Source: Moorella humiferrea (GTDB lineage: Bacteria; Bacillota; DSM-521; Neomoorellales; Neomoorellaceae). Taken from it: a DNA stretch of 64,000 bases. Below are positions 1 to 8,877 of this stretch, one piece after another (within the stretch, counting starts at the first letter, position 1; each line of letters opens with the position of its first letter). The position numbers were made by a program, and so were the translations under genes. The stretch covers positions 1,400,001 through 1,464,000 of the forward strand of contig NZ_CP136419.1 of the NCBI RefSeq assembly GCF_039233145.1, written 5' to 3'. Below the pieces are notes generated by a model. It had not been told where the DNA came from, did no database searches, and worked only from the letters and a program-made list of their open reading frames with translations.

Positions 1-291
1 GTCAACTATCCGCACCCGCACCTTCAGGCCCTCACGAACGGTGATCTCCACCGCTTCGTTGGGGATGAATTTAGGTTCGGTGGTCATAATCATGCGACCG
101 GCGCCGCTCTGGGGCAGTTCGTCCCTGGCCCGTTCCCGTTCATTGGGGTTTTTAATATTTGGCAGTACCAGCTTTTCCATAAATTGAGTAATAAAAGTCG
201 ATTTGCCGCTGCGTACCGGGCCCATCACGCCGAGATAAATATCACCACCGGTACGTTCGGCTATGTCCCGGAAAATATCCCGATTTTCCAC
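1..291 (-). CDS. spoIVA: Stage IV sporulation protein A (N-terminal part)
   Basis: SpoIVA is the ATPase that polymerises on the outer forespore membrane and forms the base layer of the spore coat. Only the first 97 codons are present; the gene runs off the left edge. The translation begins MENRDIFRDIAERTGGDIYL and carries a P-loop (GPVRSGKST, residues 24-32), both typical of the family. The start is GTG at 291, about 10 nt after a GGGAGG ribosome-binding site. It lies downstream of gpsA but has its own sigma-E-like promoter. The assignment is firm despite truncation. Confidence 0.95.
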   Translation of the reverse strand, partial: MENRDIFRDIAERTGGDIYLGVMGPVRSGKSTFITQFMEKLVLPNIKNPNERERARDELPQSGAGRMIMTTEPKFIPNEAVEITVREGLKVRVRIVD

Positions 292-333
292 CCCTTAATC
301 TCCCTCCCCAGGCCTTAATTTACCCGTTCAAAG

Positions 334-363
334 ATGGTATGTTTTAACAATACATCTATATGA
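334..363 (-). promoter_or_regulatory. Sigma-E-type promoter for spoIVA
   Basis: On the minus strand a -35-like TCATATA (357-363) and a -10-like CATACCAT (334-341) are separated by 15 nt, which fits the mother-cell sigma-E consensus. It sits about 45 nt upstream of the spoIVA GTG. spoIVA is a sigma-E gene in Bacillus subtilis, so both position and sequence agree. Not experimentally shown here. Confidence 0.65.
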
Positions 364-432
364 TTTTGCCGCCGGAATATGACCGAAAATACCCCGGGTG
401 TTTAACCTTTTACAAATATATGCACCGGGGGA

Positions 433-461
433 AAATAAAATAACCCGCCCCTGTGGGCAGG
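433..461 (-). terminator. Intrinsic terminator after gpsA
   Basis: Just past the gpsA stop the minus strand forms a 7-bp stem CCTGCCC/GGGCGGG (one wobble, 4-nt loop, 444-461) followed by TTATTTTATTTT. It probably ends the der-plsY-gpsA transcript before spoIVA. Confidence 0.7.
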
Positions 462-463
462 CT

Positions 464-1477
464 TTATATCTGCCATACACTGGCCTCCATTTCATTAGTC
501 CGGGGACGCTGCATAAGGGCCCCCACACATTCCTGGGGAGGTTTGCCTTTATAAAGAACTTGATAAATTTCTTCAGTTATCGGCATGGGAATACCGTGCC
601 GCAGGGCTAAATCTCGGGCCGCCGCCGTAGTTCGCACCCCTTCAACCACCATACCCATCCCGGCTAAAACTTCATCCAGGGGTCTGCCCCTACCGAGTTC
701 AATGCCGGCGCGGCGGTTGCGGCTGTACATGCTGGTACAGGTAACAATCAAATCGCCGATGCCGCTTAAACCGGCAAAGGTCATGGGTCTGCCCCCTAGA
801 GCCACACCAAGGCGGGCGATCTCAACTATTCCCCTCGTCATTAAAGCCGCCCGCGCATTGTCGCCAAGGCCCAGTCCATCGGCAATACCCGTGGCCAGGG
901 CGATTATATTTTTTAAAGCGCCGCCAAATTCCACCCCTATCATATCGGGATTGGTGTAAACCCTAAATGCGGGTGTCATAAAAATATCCTGAACGTATTC
1001 GGCCACTTTCTTATCAACCGCGGCTACCACTACGGTGGTAGGCAGCCCACGACCTACTTCTTCGGCGTGGCTCGGGCCTGATAGGACGGCTATCCGTTCA
1101 AAACCTTCCTCTTTAAGGACTTCTGATAATCTTTTCTGGGTATCTAATTCCAGTCCTTTAGCTGTGTTTACGATAACTGCCTCCCTGGGCAGAAGGGGGT
1201 TCAGGTGGCGGGCAATCGTCCGCACGACGTGGGAAGGCACGGCTAAAACGACTAATTTCACACCTTTAACGCATTCTGCCAGTTCGACCATCGGGCGGAT
1301 ACCGTCGGGAAGTGTCACTCCCGGCAGGTAGGCTATATTCTCTCTCTTGGCATCCAGTTCGCGGGCTACTTCCTTTCGCCTGACCCACAAATTGACCGAA
1401 AAACCTTTTCCGGCCAGCAAGACGGCCAAGGCCGTACCCCAGCTGCCGGCACCAATGACTGCTATAGTACCCCCCAC
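464..1477 (-). CDS. gpsA: NAD(P)H-dependent glycerol-3-phosphate dehydrogenase
   Basis: Makes sn-glycerol 3-phosphate from dihydroxyacetone phosphate for phospholipid synthesis in the cytoplasm. The 337-residue length is normal. The N-terminal dinucleotide-binding motif is GAGSWG (residues 9-14), and the downstream blocks NTAKGLE, KNIIALATGIADGLGLGDN and GLSGIGDLIVTCTS are typical of GpsA. The start is GTG directly abutting the plsY stop codon, with GGAG a few bases upstream. It is adjacent to plsY, whose product consumes glycerol 3-phosphate, so the two are almost certainly cotranscribed. Confidence 0.97.
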   Translation of the reverse strand: MGGTIAVIGAGSWGTALAVLLAGKGFSVNLWVRRKEVARELDAKRENIAYLPGVTLPDGIRPMVELAECVKGVKLVVLAVPSHVVRTIARHLNPLLPREAVIVNTAKGLELDTQKRLSEVLKEEGFERIAVLSGPSHAEEVGRGLPTTVVVAAVDKKVAEYVQDIFMTPAFRVYTNPDMIGVEFGGALKNIIALATGIADGLGLGDNARAALMTRGIVEIARLGVALGGRPMTFAGLSGIGDLIVTCTSMYSRNRRAGIELGRGRPLDEVLAGMGMVVEGVRTTAAARDLALRHGIPMPITEEIYQVLYKGKPPQECVGALMQRPRTNEMEASVWQI

Positions 1478-2062
1478 TTAACTCCGCTCCCCCAGTTTAT
1501 GTTCTGTGCCCGTTAAAAGCCGTTTTATATTCGAACGGTGGCGGTAAATAATCAAGGCGGCACCTACTAAGGTAAAAAGGGTGTACGGCCAGGGACGATG
1601 GAAAAAAAGCATAAGAAAGGGAGCCACGGCCGCCGCAATGATTGAGCCTAATGAAACATACCTTGACAAAACAACTATGACAAGCCATAAGAGTCCCGCC
1701 CACAGGACTACAGCCGGCGCCATAGCCAGCACCGCTCCTGCCGTGGTCGCTACTCCTTTGCCCCCCTGAAATTCAAGAAACAACGACCAGCTGTGTCCGA
1801 TAATGGCCGCCAGGGCCGTAACAGCCGCCAGCCATGGACCGCCTGCAACCTGACCGAGCCAAACGGCAATCACGCCCTTCAAGGCATCCACCGCCAGTAC
1901 AACTAGGCCGGGGACAGTGCCCATAGTTCTCAAGGCATTTGTGGCACCTACATTGCCGCTGCCGCGTTTCCGGATGTCAAATCCGTAAACAAAGCGCCCA
2001 ACTACATAAGCCGTAGGAATAGAACCGATAAGATAGGCCAGTGCCAAGGCCAGAAGCCACAT
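1478..2062 (-). CDS. plsY: Acyl-phosphate:glycerol-3-phosphate acyltransferase
   Basis: Integral membrane enzyme that transfers an acyl group from acyl phosphate to glycerol 3-phosphate, the first step of phospholipid assembly. The 194 residues are mostly hydrophobic (about five membrane segments). All three PlsY signatures are visible: GSIPTAYVVGR near residue 13, GSGNVGATNALR near 35, and GHSWSLFLEFQGGKGVATT near 90. ATG start after GGAGGGG. It lies 21 nt after der and directly abuts gpsA, whose product is its substrate. Confidence 0.97.
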   Translation of the reverse strand: MWLLALALAYLIGSIPTAYVVGRFVYGFDIRKRGSGNVGATNALRTMGTVPGLVVLAVDALKGVIAVWLGQVAGGPWLAAVTALAAIIGHSWSLFLEFQGGKGVATTAGAVLAMAPAVVLWAGLLWLVIVVLSRYVSLGSIIAAAVAPFLMLFFHRPWPYTLFTLVGAALIIYRHRSNIKRLLTGTEHKLGERS

Positions 2063-2083
2063 ATTTTCCCCTCCGTTTAATTT

Positions 2084-3397
2084 TTATCCCTTACTCTGGC
2101 GGAACAGCAGGCGCAGCGGCGTACCTTCAAAACCGAAGGCCTGACGCAGCTGGTTTTCTAAATAGCGCTGATAGGAAAAATGTACGTCATCCGGACGATT
2201 GCAAAAGAAGACAAAGGTGGGCGGCTTTACTTTAACCTGAGTGGCATAGTAGATTTTCACCGCTTGACCTTTGACGGCAGGCGGAGGCGTCAGCATGATG
2301 GCTTCCCGTACCACGTCGTTTAAAGTGCTCGTAGCAACACGCCGGGCAGCGGCGGCACCCACCGCATCAACGGTAGGCAAAATACGGGCCACCCTCTGGC
2401 CGGTTAAAGCCGAAATAAACAGAATAGGTGCATAGGTCATAAAGCTCAATTCACGACGAATTATTTCCTCATAGCGGACCACAGTTTTATCATCTTTAGG
2501 TACGAGATCCCATTTGTTTACTACTATTATAGAAGCTTTCCCTAGTTCATGACCATAACCGGCTATTTTTTTATCCTGTTCGGTAACGCCTTCAGTGCCA
2601 TCCAGGATTAACAGCACGACGTCGGACCGTTCCACGGCCTTTAACGTACGTAAAACGCTGTAGTGTTCCGTAGCATTAACAATACGACTCTTACGCCGCA
2701 TACCGGCAGTATCGATTAATACATATTCCTTTTCGTCCCGGCGGATATATGTATCGATGGCATCTCTGGTGGTTCCCGGTAAATCGCTGACGATCACCCG
2801 CTCTTCGCCCAGCAGCCGGTTTACTATTGAAGATTTGCCGACATTGGGGCGTCCGACAACGGCCACGCGCAGGGCTTCACCATCGTCTACCTCATGAAAC
2901 CGGGGTAAAAGCTCGACGATCCTGTCGAGGAGATCACCTATATTTAATCCGTGAATGGCGGAAATGGGTACGGGATCACCCAGGCCCAGGCGGTAAAACT
3001 CATGGACGGGGGTGGGATCGCGGAAGTCTTCGACTTTGTTGGCCACCAGGATGACCGGCCGCCCAGAACGGCGTAAAAGATTGGCCACTTCTTCATCATC
3101 GGCGGTCAAACCGTTCCTCGCATCGACGACGAAGAGAATGACATCGGCCTCCGCAACGGCGGCTTCCGCCTGGCGCCTGACTTGAACTATCAGTGGATCG
3201 TCGTTCCCCACAGCAATACCGCCTGTATCAACAAGGGTAAAGGAGCAGCCCCGCCAGTCGGCATCATGGTAAAGACGATCCCGGGTTACTCCGGGAGTAT
3301 CTTCTACAATGGCTATCCGGCTTCCGGTAATGCGGTTAAAAAGCGTCGATTTGCCGACATTGGGGCGTCCGACAATGGCAACTACTGGTTTGGGCAA
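2084..3397 (-). CDS. der: Ribosome biogenesis GTPase Der (EngA)
   Basis: Essential double GTPase for 50S subunit maturation. The 437 residues contain two tandem G domains: GRPNVGKST (residues 10-18) with DTGGI and NKVEDF, then GRPNVGKSS with [18 protein letters not shown] and NKWDL. A C-terminal KH-like domain follows. The start is TTG at 3397, with GGAGG 7 nt upstream, and overlaps the end of the upstream PDZ/radical-SAM gene by 16 nt, which suggests translational coupling. Confidence 0.97.
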   Translation of the reverse strand: MPKPVVAIVGRPNVGKSTLFNRITGSRIAIVEDTPGVTRDRLYHDADWRGCSFTLVDTGGIAVGNDDPLIVQVRRQAEAAVAEADVILFVVDARNGLTADDEEVANLLRRSGRPVILVANKVEDFRDPTPVHEFYRLGLGDPVPISAIHGLNIGDLLDRIVELLPRFHEVDDGEALRVAVVGRPNVGKSSIVNRLLGEERVIVSDLPGTTRDAIDTYIRRDEKEYVLIDTAGMRRKSRIVNATEHYSVLRTLKAVERSDVVLLILDGTEGVTEQDKKIAGYGHELGKASIIVVNKWDLVPKDDKTVVRYEEIIRRELSFMTYAPILFISALTGQRVARILPTVDAVGAAAARRVATSTLNDVVREAIMLTPPPAVKGQAVKIYYATQVKVKPPTFVFFCNRPDDVHFSYQRYLENQLRQAFGFEGTPLRLLFRQSKG

Positions 3398-4743
3398 AAG
3401 GATTCCTCCATTTCAATACCGCAGCATCCGGCGATCAGCCCTTTTCCGTTAGTGGGAACCACTTCTACCTTAACACCAAGTTCCCTTGCCACAACTTCCG
3501 GCGTCAGATCATCGAGAAAAATCAGCGCTTCCCTCTTTAACATGACGTCGGGGATGAGAACCCATCCCTCTTTACCCCGTAACCATGAAACTGTCCCCTT
3601 TAACCCCTCTATCAAATCGCGGCCCGTCAACAGGCCGGCCACCGTAACCTCCGGGCCAAAAAAATGATTTGTTACGGGGACCACCATTAGCTCAAGTTCG
3701 CCCGCTTTGGCCTTAATTTTAGGAAGCAATTCCTTTAAAAGCGGTGCCGCTAGAGTGCCGGTGGCTATTGCAATCCGCCGCGGCCCGTCCGGCCTCGGTT
3801 CAGCATGGGCAAGGGCGGCGTCGAAGTCGTCTAAAAAAAGACGTGTCAGGCCGACGCCGTTTTCTACCTGGGGAAATTCGTCATAGTAGGCAGCCGGTGG
3901 AAGGGGAAGACCGGCCAGTAAATAAAATTCATCGGCGCCGTATACCAGGCCGCAACCGTAACGTCTACGAAAAGATGCCTGCCAGACTTCTATCTGGTCA
4001 ATGATCGCCGTCGCTTCTTCCGGCGTTACGCGCCTTAAAGGGTATAAATGTTTCCTCGACGAAGTCAGGCCTACGGGTACTACGGCGATGGACTGTACGG
4101 CCGGAAACAAGCCGCCAAGATCCTTTATCGTCCGTTCCAGCTCCGGGCCGTCGTTAAGGCCTGGACAGAGGACGATCTGAGTGTGCATCACAATTCCCGC
4201 TGCCGCTAGCCTTTTCAGCTGCGTCATTATTTCCCCTGCCCGGGGATTGCCCAACAATTTGTTTCTTAACAGGGGATTTGTCGTATGCACGGAAATATAT
4301 AAGGGACTGATATGCCAGCGGAAAATATAATCCCAATCCTCGGGTTTCAGGTTGGTTAGGGTTATAAAATTTCCGTGGAGAAAGGAATAACGAAAATCGT
4401 CATCCTTGACATAAAGAGACGATCTTAATCCCAGGGGCATTTGATCGACGAAACAAAAAATACATTTATTGCGGCAGCGACGCAGGCCGTCGAAGGTGGC
4501 AGAGGCAAATTCCAACCCCAGGTCTTCGCCGTAGTCCTTTTCTATTTCCAGTATCCATCTTTCGCCGTCCGGTTTAGCGACCTCGACCTCCAGGTTTTCA
4601 TCGGCAGTAAGGTAACGATAAACAATAAAATCGGTAACCTGCTCCCCATTAACGGTCAGCAAAATGTCTCCCGGGCAGATGCCCATTTCAGCCGCGATAC
4701 TGCCCGGCCGGACGTAGGTAATAACTGCCCTTTTTTCCGTCAA
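3382..4743 (-). CDS. DUF512 family protein with PDZ and radical-SAM-like domains
   Basis: A 453-residue protein of unknown function. Residues 1-65 resemble a PDZ domain ([20 protein letters not shown]). Residues C90, C94 and C97 form a CX3CX2C motif ([15 protein letters not shown]) as in radical-SAM enzymes, and the C-terminal half matches DUF512. The family is widely conserved in Clostridia beside der. Function is unproven; a [4Fe-4S] radical-SAM reaction is likely from the motif. Neighbours are the DUF3189 protein upstream and der, overlapping by 16 nt, downstream. Confidence 0.85.
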   Translation of the reverse strand: MTEKRAVITYVRPGSIAAEMGICPGDILLTVNGEQVTDFIVYRYLTADENLEVEVAKPDGERWILEIEKDYGEDLGLEFASATFDGLRRCRNKCIFCFVDQMPLGLRSSLYVKDDDFRYSFLHGNFITLTNLKPEDWDYIFRWHISPLYISVHTTNPLLRNKLLGNPRAGEIMTQLKRLAAAGIVMHTQIVLCPGLNDGPELERTIKDLGGLFPAVQSIAVVPVGLTSSRKHLYPLRRVTPEEATAIIDQIEVWQASFRRRYGCGLVYGADEFYLLAGLPLPPAAYYDEFPQVENGVGLTRLFLDDFDAALAHAEPRPDGPRRIAIATGTLAAPLLKELLPKIKAKAGELELMVVPVTNHFFGPEVTVAGLLTGRDLIEGLKGTVSWLRGKEGWVLIPDVMLKREALIFLDDLTPEVVARELGVKVEVVPTNGKGLIAGCCGIEMEESFCPNQ

Positions 4744-4815
4744 GAAATCTCCGTCCCCGTAAGTATTTACCCAAGTTTCGCCTTAATTATCCAACATATT
4801 ACGGCGGCCGTCAAG

Positions 4816-5763
4816 TTATTCTCCCCTTTCCTGACGTTTTGTCTTTTTTACAATATCGCCTATAACATGATAATCACGCGCCAGGGACCAACGGAGAAAC
4901 AAACGCCCCAACCAGCCAAGATAATTATAACGACGACAAAAGGCGCCTATCCGCCAGAAAAAAGATACCCTTCCGGAAACGTCAATCCATAGAACCCGCT
5001 CCGGCTCCCCATCCCAGGCTGCGAGGAAAGTTGCCGCTGCCCTTTTTGCCGTTTCGCCGTCGTGCCCAACGGCTGCGGTATAAACTGCATGACCGGAAGG
5101 TGTTAAAGCGAAAAAACGAAGTCCACCTTGCCCTTCAGGAGTGTCAAAATGGGGCAACTCTTTTAACTCCTTCCAATCAGGGAGATGATGGAAAGATAAG
5201 CGCCCGGCGTGGAGGGCGGCGGCAACAACTGCCGCATGGGTACCGCTGAAACAAGCATAAATTATAATATTTCTTTTTATTGACGGCTTCAGTGGTGTAA
5301 TTCTATTGTTTTGCCAAAGGTTACGATTTTCAGCGACAAAAAGCCCAAGACGAGGAAAGGCACGCCGCGTACCCCAAACAACCAACGGACGCCCCAAAAA
5401 GGTAAGGCCCATCCGGCGCGAAATGAAACCGCCGATACGCATGGACATGTTAACTAAGGGGGAAGTATTTAAAAGGAGTATATTTCTACGTGGTATACCT
5501 ATAACGGCCGCTAAATTATATAGAAAGGTTTCAAAACGGGCGCCTAAATTTTTCTTTCCCACCGCATAAACTTTGTTACCGTAAGCATCGGTACCCATGT
5601 ATTTGAGATCCCCTTCTTCGCCCCGGCTGCGGCCATCAAAATACGGCAGGGCCAAAAGCTCCGCTGCCGTAGGCAGCCTGTGACGGGATAGCAATCCCAG
5701 ATGAATGGCCGCTGCCGTAACTGAAGAGTGGGAACCACCAAAACAGTGGTATATGACCATCAT
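4816..5763 (-). CDS. DUF3189 protein with two tandem copies of the domain
   Basis: A 315-residue protein without a known function. Two halves resemble one another: residues 1-60 (MVIYHCFGGSHSSVTAAAIH, then LPTAAELLALPYFD) and about 165-225 (IIIYACFSGTHAAVVAAALH, then LPDWKELKELPHFD). This points to an internal duplication of a DUF3189 unit. Each half keeps a C-(F)-(S/G)-G-(S/T)-H segment, possibly a binding site. It starts 1 nt after the spoIIP stop, so it is probably expressed with this sporulation gene. Confidence 0.8.
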   Translation of the reverse strand: MMVIYHCFGGSHSSVTAAAIHLGLLSRHRLPTAAELLALPYFDGRSRGEEGDLKYMGTDAYGNKVYAVGKKNLGARFETFLYNLAAVIGIPRRNILLLNTSPLVNMSMRIGGFISRRMGLTFLGRPLVVWGTRRAFPRLGLFVAENRNLWQNNRITPLKPSIKRNIIIYACFSGTHAAVVAAALHAGRLSFHHLPDWKELKELPHFDTPEGQGGLRFFALTPSGHAVYTAAVGHDGETAKRAAATFLAAWDGEPERVLWIDVSGRVSFFWRIGAFCRRYNYLGWLGRLFLRWSLARDYHVIGDIVKKTKRQERGE

Positions 5764-5764
5764 G

Positions 5765-6967
5765 TTAATCCTTCTGCCAGTCAGCCCTTTCTTCGTTTAA
5801 TTGAAACTCCCTTTTATCTTCACGAGGTTTAGGTTGAGCATTTTCTTCTTCTTTTTTACGTCGCCATCCTATTAAATTTACCCATTCTATCGAGGTAAAC
5901 TCCTTAAGTCTGGCTACCGCTTTATCCCAGCCGCCCGATGAGATAAGCAGGAAGGCGCCGCCGCCAATTACTAAAGCCAGGATGACAAACAGGACCCCTT
6001 TCCAGTCGGCAGCCGTGCTGGGTGTCTGGGCGGCTGCCGGCCTGGCCGCAACACCCAATACAGGGGGTACGATATCGGCAAAGAGGGTGACACCCCTTTC
6101 GGCCTCGGCCATGGTGTTAGTATGGGTACCGACTTCCACGAGCATGGCCCTTGGTGACAGATCCTGATTATAACTTCCGGCACCGATAAAAATTCCCCTG
6201 ATTAAACCGGGATAGCGGGCATCGGCGGCAGCTTTAAGCCTTTTGGCAAAATCCAGGTTGGAACCCATATTCTGATTTTCCCGGCCGACAACCATACGAA
6301 TCATCGTTACGTCCTGACCGTTGATTGTTCGACGGTAAAAAGTTGGATCGGGAACGCCGTCACGGTGGACGTCAAAGATTGCCGCTGCTCCCTTTTGCAA
6401 CAAATTCATTGCCGTGCGGCGCGAGCGCCGATAGGCGCTATCGTCATGGGGGGCATGGGAGGTTTGATCTTCGATCACTGTTAGCCCTAGTCCCCGCAAG
6501 CGGTTGGCAAAGGTATTACCAACCTGGAGGATGCCGCCGCGTCCAGGTATACTTTCCGTTCCCTGGGTCGGTACGTACGATTCGTCATCGTGGGAATAAT
6601 ATACACCGATTACCTGGGAGCCTCCAGCCTGGGCGGGCATTACCTTTTCTACTTTTTCCTCAAAGGACAGCTGTTCTATTCCTATTTGACGGCAATAAGC
6701 GCGATTGCCTTCCACCCGTATCACTTTATAGCGCCGGTTGTCGGCAGAGATAAACTCGTCGTTAACGTAGACCCGGCGGGCCATCATATCTAAAACCCGG
6801 CCTTGTTCATCAACGAGTATAGAGTACTCCCCTTCCGTATGGGCCTGGCCCACGAGCAAATTTTCCAGAGTAAAAACCTTCACAACCCTATTCCGTTGAC
6901 TTTCCTGGAAAACAAAGAGGAGTGCCAGAACCGCAAAGATAAATAGAAGAAACAATCTTTTATTCAT
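5765..6967 (-). CDS. spoIIP: Stage II sporulation protein P (cell-wall amidase)
   Basis: SpoIIP cleaves the amide bond between peptide stem and glycan and works with SpoIID and SpoIIM during engulfment. Visible landmarks are an N-terminal membrane anchor (MNKRLFLLFIFAVLALLFVF), then the amidase core with HDDSAYRRSR, IFDVHRDGVPD, MVVGRENQN and VEVGTHTNTM. A second hydrophobic segment follows near residue 330 with a charged tail. I place the start at the ATG of MNKRLF; an upstream GTG at 6997 is possible. The gene overlaps the DUF1614 gene by 8 nt. Confidence 0.93.
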   Translation of the reverse strand: MNKRLFLLFIFAVLALLFVFQESQRNRVVKVFTLENLLVGQAHTEGEYSILVDEQGRVLDMMARRVYVNDEFISADNRRYKVIRVEGNRAYCRQIGIEQLSFEEKVEKVMPAQAGGSQVIGVYYSHDDESYVPTQGTESIPGRGGILQVGNTFANRLRGLGLTVIEDQTSHAPHDDSAYRRSRRTAMNLLQKGAAAIFDVHRDGVPDPTFYRRTINGQDVTMIRMVVGRENQNMGSNLDFAKRLKAAADARYPGLIRGIFIGAGSYNQDLSPRAMLVEVGTHTNTMAEAERGVTLFADIVPPVLGVAARPAAAQTPSTAADWKGVLFVILALVIGGGAFLLISSGGWDKAVARLKEFTSIEWVNLIGWRRKKEEENAQPKPREDKREFQLNEERADWQKD

Positions 6968-7715
6968 TTTTATCCTGCCCTTCACCTTGATCACCACCTT
7001 TGGTTACTTCGTTATTTGCAAAAGGTTTCAATGATGCCCCTTTAAGTCCGGACAGCAGGGCCCGGGGTCGCCTAGAAACCTCCGGCCCCCCCTGAAGCCT
7101 TTCCCGGGTTTCGCCGATTACTTCCGCAAGAAGCACTGCCACGACGGCGGCCAAAAAGGTCACATCGATTATACCGGCACCGCCAAAGGCCACCGTCCCG
7201 CGCAGTCCCCGTCTTAGATAATAAATCAAGTCGACAACGTCCAACAAAAGAACACCCAAAATGGCTCCGACAAAAGCTGCCCGGCGGGAACGACCTACCA
7301 GATAGGCAACTACACCGGCGATAAGGGGATAATAAAAAAGAGGATCCAACAGACTTAAGGCGTAAACGTTCCAGGCCTCCCGTCCCCGGGTTAGAAGACT
7401 AATTCCGTAAAGAACGGCGGCAGTAAAAACGGCACTTAGCATAGCCCTCCCTACTTCCCGCGGGGTGCCGGCCCGGTAAAGTACATACACGGCTATACCC
7501 AAAGGGATAAGGGCGCCCCCCACATTGACGGAAGTAACCAGCCTGCCGCCGGTCAGCGGTATGTTGATGAAACTGCCTAAAATCATGGCTACAATTAAGA
7601 TGAGGGCCGCCCTGTCGCTTAAATAAAGGCGGTCTAAAACCCTATGGGCCAGGCCGAAATACACTAGGGCAAAGACGATTACTAAAAGCAAAACTCCTGC
7701 CGTATATCCCATCAT
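6960..7715 (-). CDS. DUF1614 family membrane protein
   Basis: A 251-residue protein with about seven hydrophobic segments and the block SDRAALILIVAMILGSFINIPL typical of DUF1614. Function is unknown. The C-terminal 45 residues are hydrophilic. It precedes and overlaps spoIIP; ATG ATG start behind GGAAGGTGATT. Linkage with spoIIP suggests, but does not show, a role in sporulation. Confidence 0.8.
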   Translation of the reverse strand: MMGYTAGVLLLVIVFALVYFGLAHRVLDRLYLSDRAALILIVAMILGSFINIPLTGGRLVTSVNVGGALIPLGIAVYVLYRAGTPREVGRAMLSAVFTAAVLYGISLLTRGREAWNVYALSLLDPLFYYPLIAGVVAYLVGRSRRAAFVGAILGVLLLDVVDLIYYLRRGLRGTVAFGGAGIIDVTFLAAVVAVLLAEVIGETRERLQGGPEVSRRPRALLSGLKGASLKPFANNEVTKGGDQGEGQDKNE

Positions 7716-7779
7716 ACTTCAATCACCTTCCGGGGTTAGATTTTCCCCGTAAAGTGAGAAATATACCGTCAGTCTGGGT

Positions 7780-7827
7780 AAAAAACAAAAAGCATCCGCC
7801 GGTACCTTACGGTGACCGGTGGATGCT
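7780..7827 (-). terminator. Intrinsic terminator at the end of fni
   Basis: Minus-strand hairpin with outer stem AGCATCC/GGATGCT (7791-7827) and an inner CCGGT/ACCGG pairing, followed by TTTTTGTTTTTT. The 5' arm lies inside the last codons of fni. Confidence 0.85.
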
Positions 7828-8859
7828 TATATTTCTTTCTTTCAACCATTCCCTGGTTTTTCCTGTTATGACTAAGGGTTTATCTGCCAGCTCAGTTGGG
7901 CGGGTACATCCGCTTAGAAGGCAAATGCGTTTTAAATCTTCCTGCCAGCCCACCACTTCTTGAATTAGAGCATCTTCACCCTGTTCCAGGAGGATTTTTA
8001 AAAAATAACCCGCAACGCCGACAAGCTTTGCCCCTAAAGCCAGGGCCCGGGCTGCGTCCAGGGGATTGGAGATACCGCCGGTGGCTATGATATCTAGCGG
8101 CAGACCCAAAGCCTTTATTTCCAATATACTTACCGCCGTCGTCAGCCCCCATTCGGATAAAGCCGTTACCTCGCGCTGGCGGCGGCTGCTTTCTATAAGG
8201 GCAAAATTTGTACCACCGCGACCGCCGACATCAAAAATACGTACGCCGCTCTGGTATAACTTGAGGGCAGTTTCCCTGGATAGGCCAAATCCAACTTCTT
8301 TGGCAATGACGGGCACTTCCAGGTATTCTACCATTTCTCGGATGTTTTGCAACCACCCGCGAAAAGTTCTGTCGCCCTCCGGCATAACCAGCTCCTGGGC
8401 GGCGTTTAAATGTATCTGCAAACCGTCGGCAGCAATCATGTCCACTGCTTCGCGGGCGGCTTCCAGGGAATTACCAGCTCCCAGGTTGGCAAGGATGAGG
8501 CCTTCGGGGTTTTCACGACGGACGACGGCAAAGGTATCGGCCCACTGCTTGTTCTCAATGGCCGCTTTCTGGGAACCTACGGCCATGGCAATCCCCGTTC
8601 TCCTGGCCACCCTGGCCAGAGCGGCGTTGATCTCCAGGGTTTCCGGCGGCCCTCCGGTAAGGGCATTTATAATAAAAGGGGCGGCCAGGGTTTTCCCCAG
8701 CCACCGGCAGCTAAGATCGATATCTTGCCAATCTAGTTCCGGCAGGGCCTGGTGTATCAAATGTACATCCTCGAGGCCGCTCGTGCCTTTACCTTCAAGC
8801 CGGAAGAAACGCAGGTGCTCCAGTTTGCGCCGGCCTCTTCCTGCTATGCTTTCTTGCAT
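7807..8859 (-). CDS. fni: Type 2 isopentenyl-diphosphate delta-isomerase
   Basis: FMN- and NADPH-dependent enzyme interconverting IPP and DMAPP. The 350-residue length is usual. Seen: the N-terminal RKLEHLRFF segment, INALTGG near residue 67, AVGSQKAAIEN near 95, HLNAAQELVMPEGDR near 150, KEVGFGLS near 190 and the flavin-site block GGRGGTNF, with TGGISNPLDAARALALGA near 260. It lies 18 nt downstream of ispH-rpsA, which supplies its IPP/DMAPP substrates, so the pair forms a small isoprenoid operon ending at the terminator above. Confidence 0.95.
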   Translation of the reverse strand: MQESIAGRGRRKLEHLRFFRLEGKGTSGLEDVHLIHQALPELDWQDIDLSCRWLGKTLAAPFIINALTGGPPETLEINAALARVARRTGIAMAVGSQKAAIENKQWADTFAVVRRENPEGLILANLGAGNSLEAAREAVDMIAADGLQIHLNAAQELVMPEGDRTFRGWLQNIREMVEYLEVPVIAKEVGFGLSRETALKLYQSGVRIFDVGGRGGTNFALIESSRRQREVTALSEWGLTTAVSILEIKALGLPLDIIATGGISNPLDAARALALGAKLVGVAGYFLKILLEQGEDALIQEVVGWQEDLKRICLLSGCTRPTELADKPLVITGKTREWLKERNISIHRSP

Positions 8860-8877
8860 TCCTTGCTCCTCGCACTC

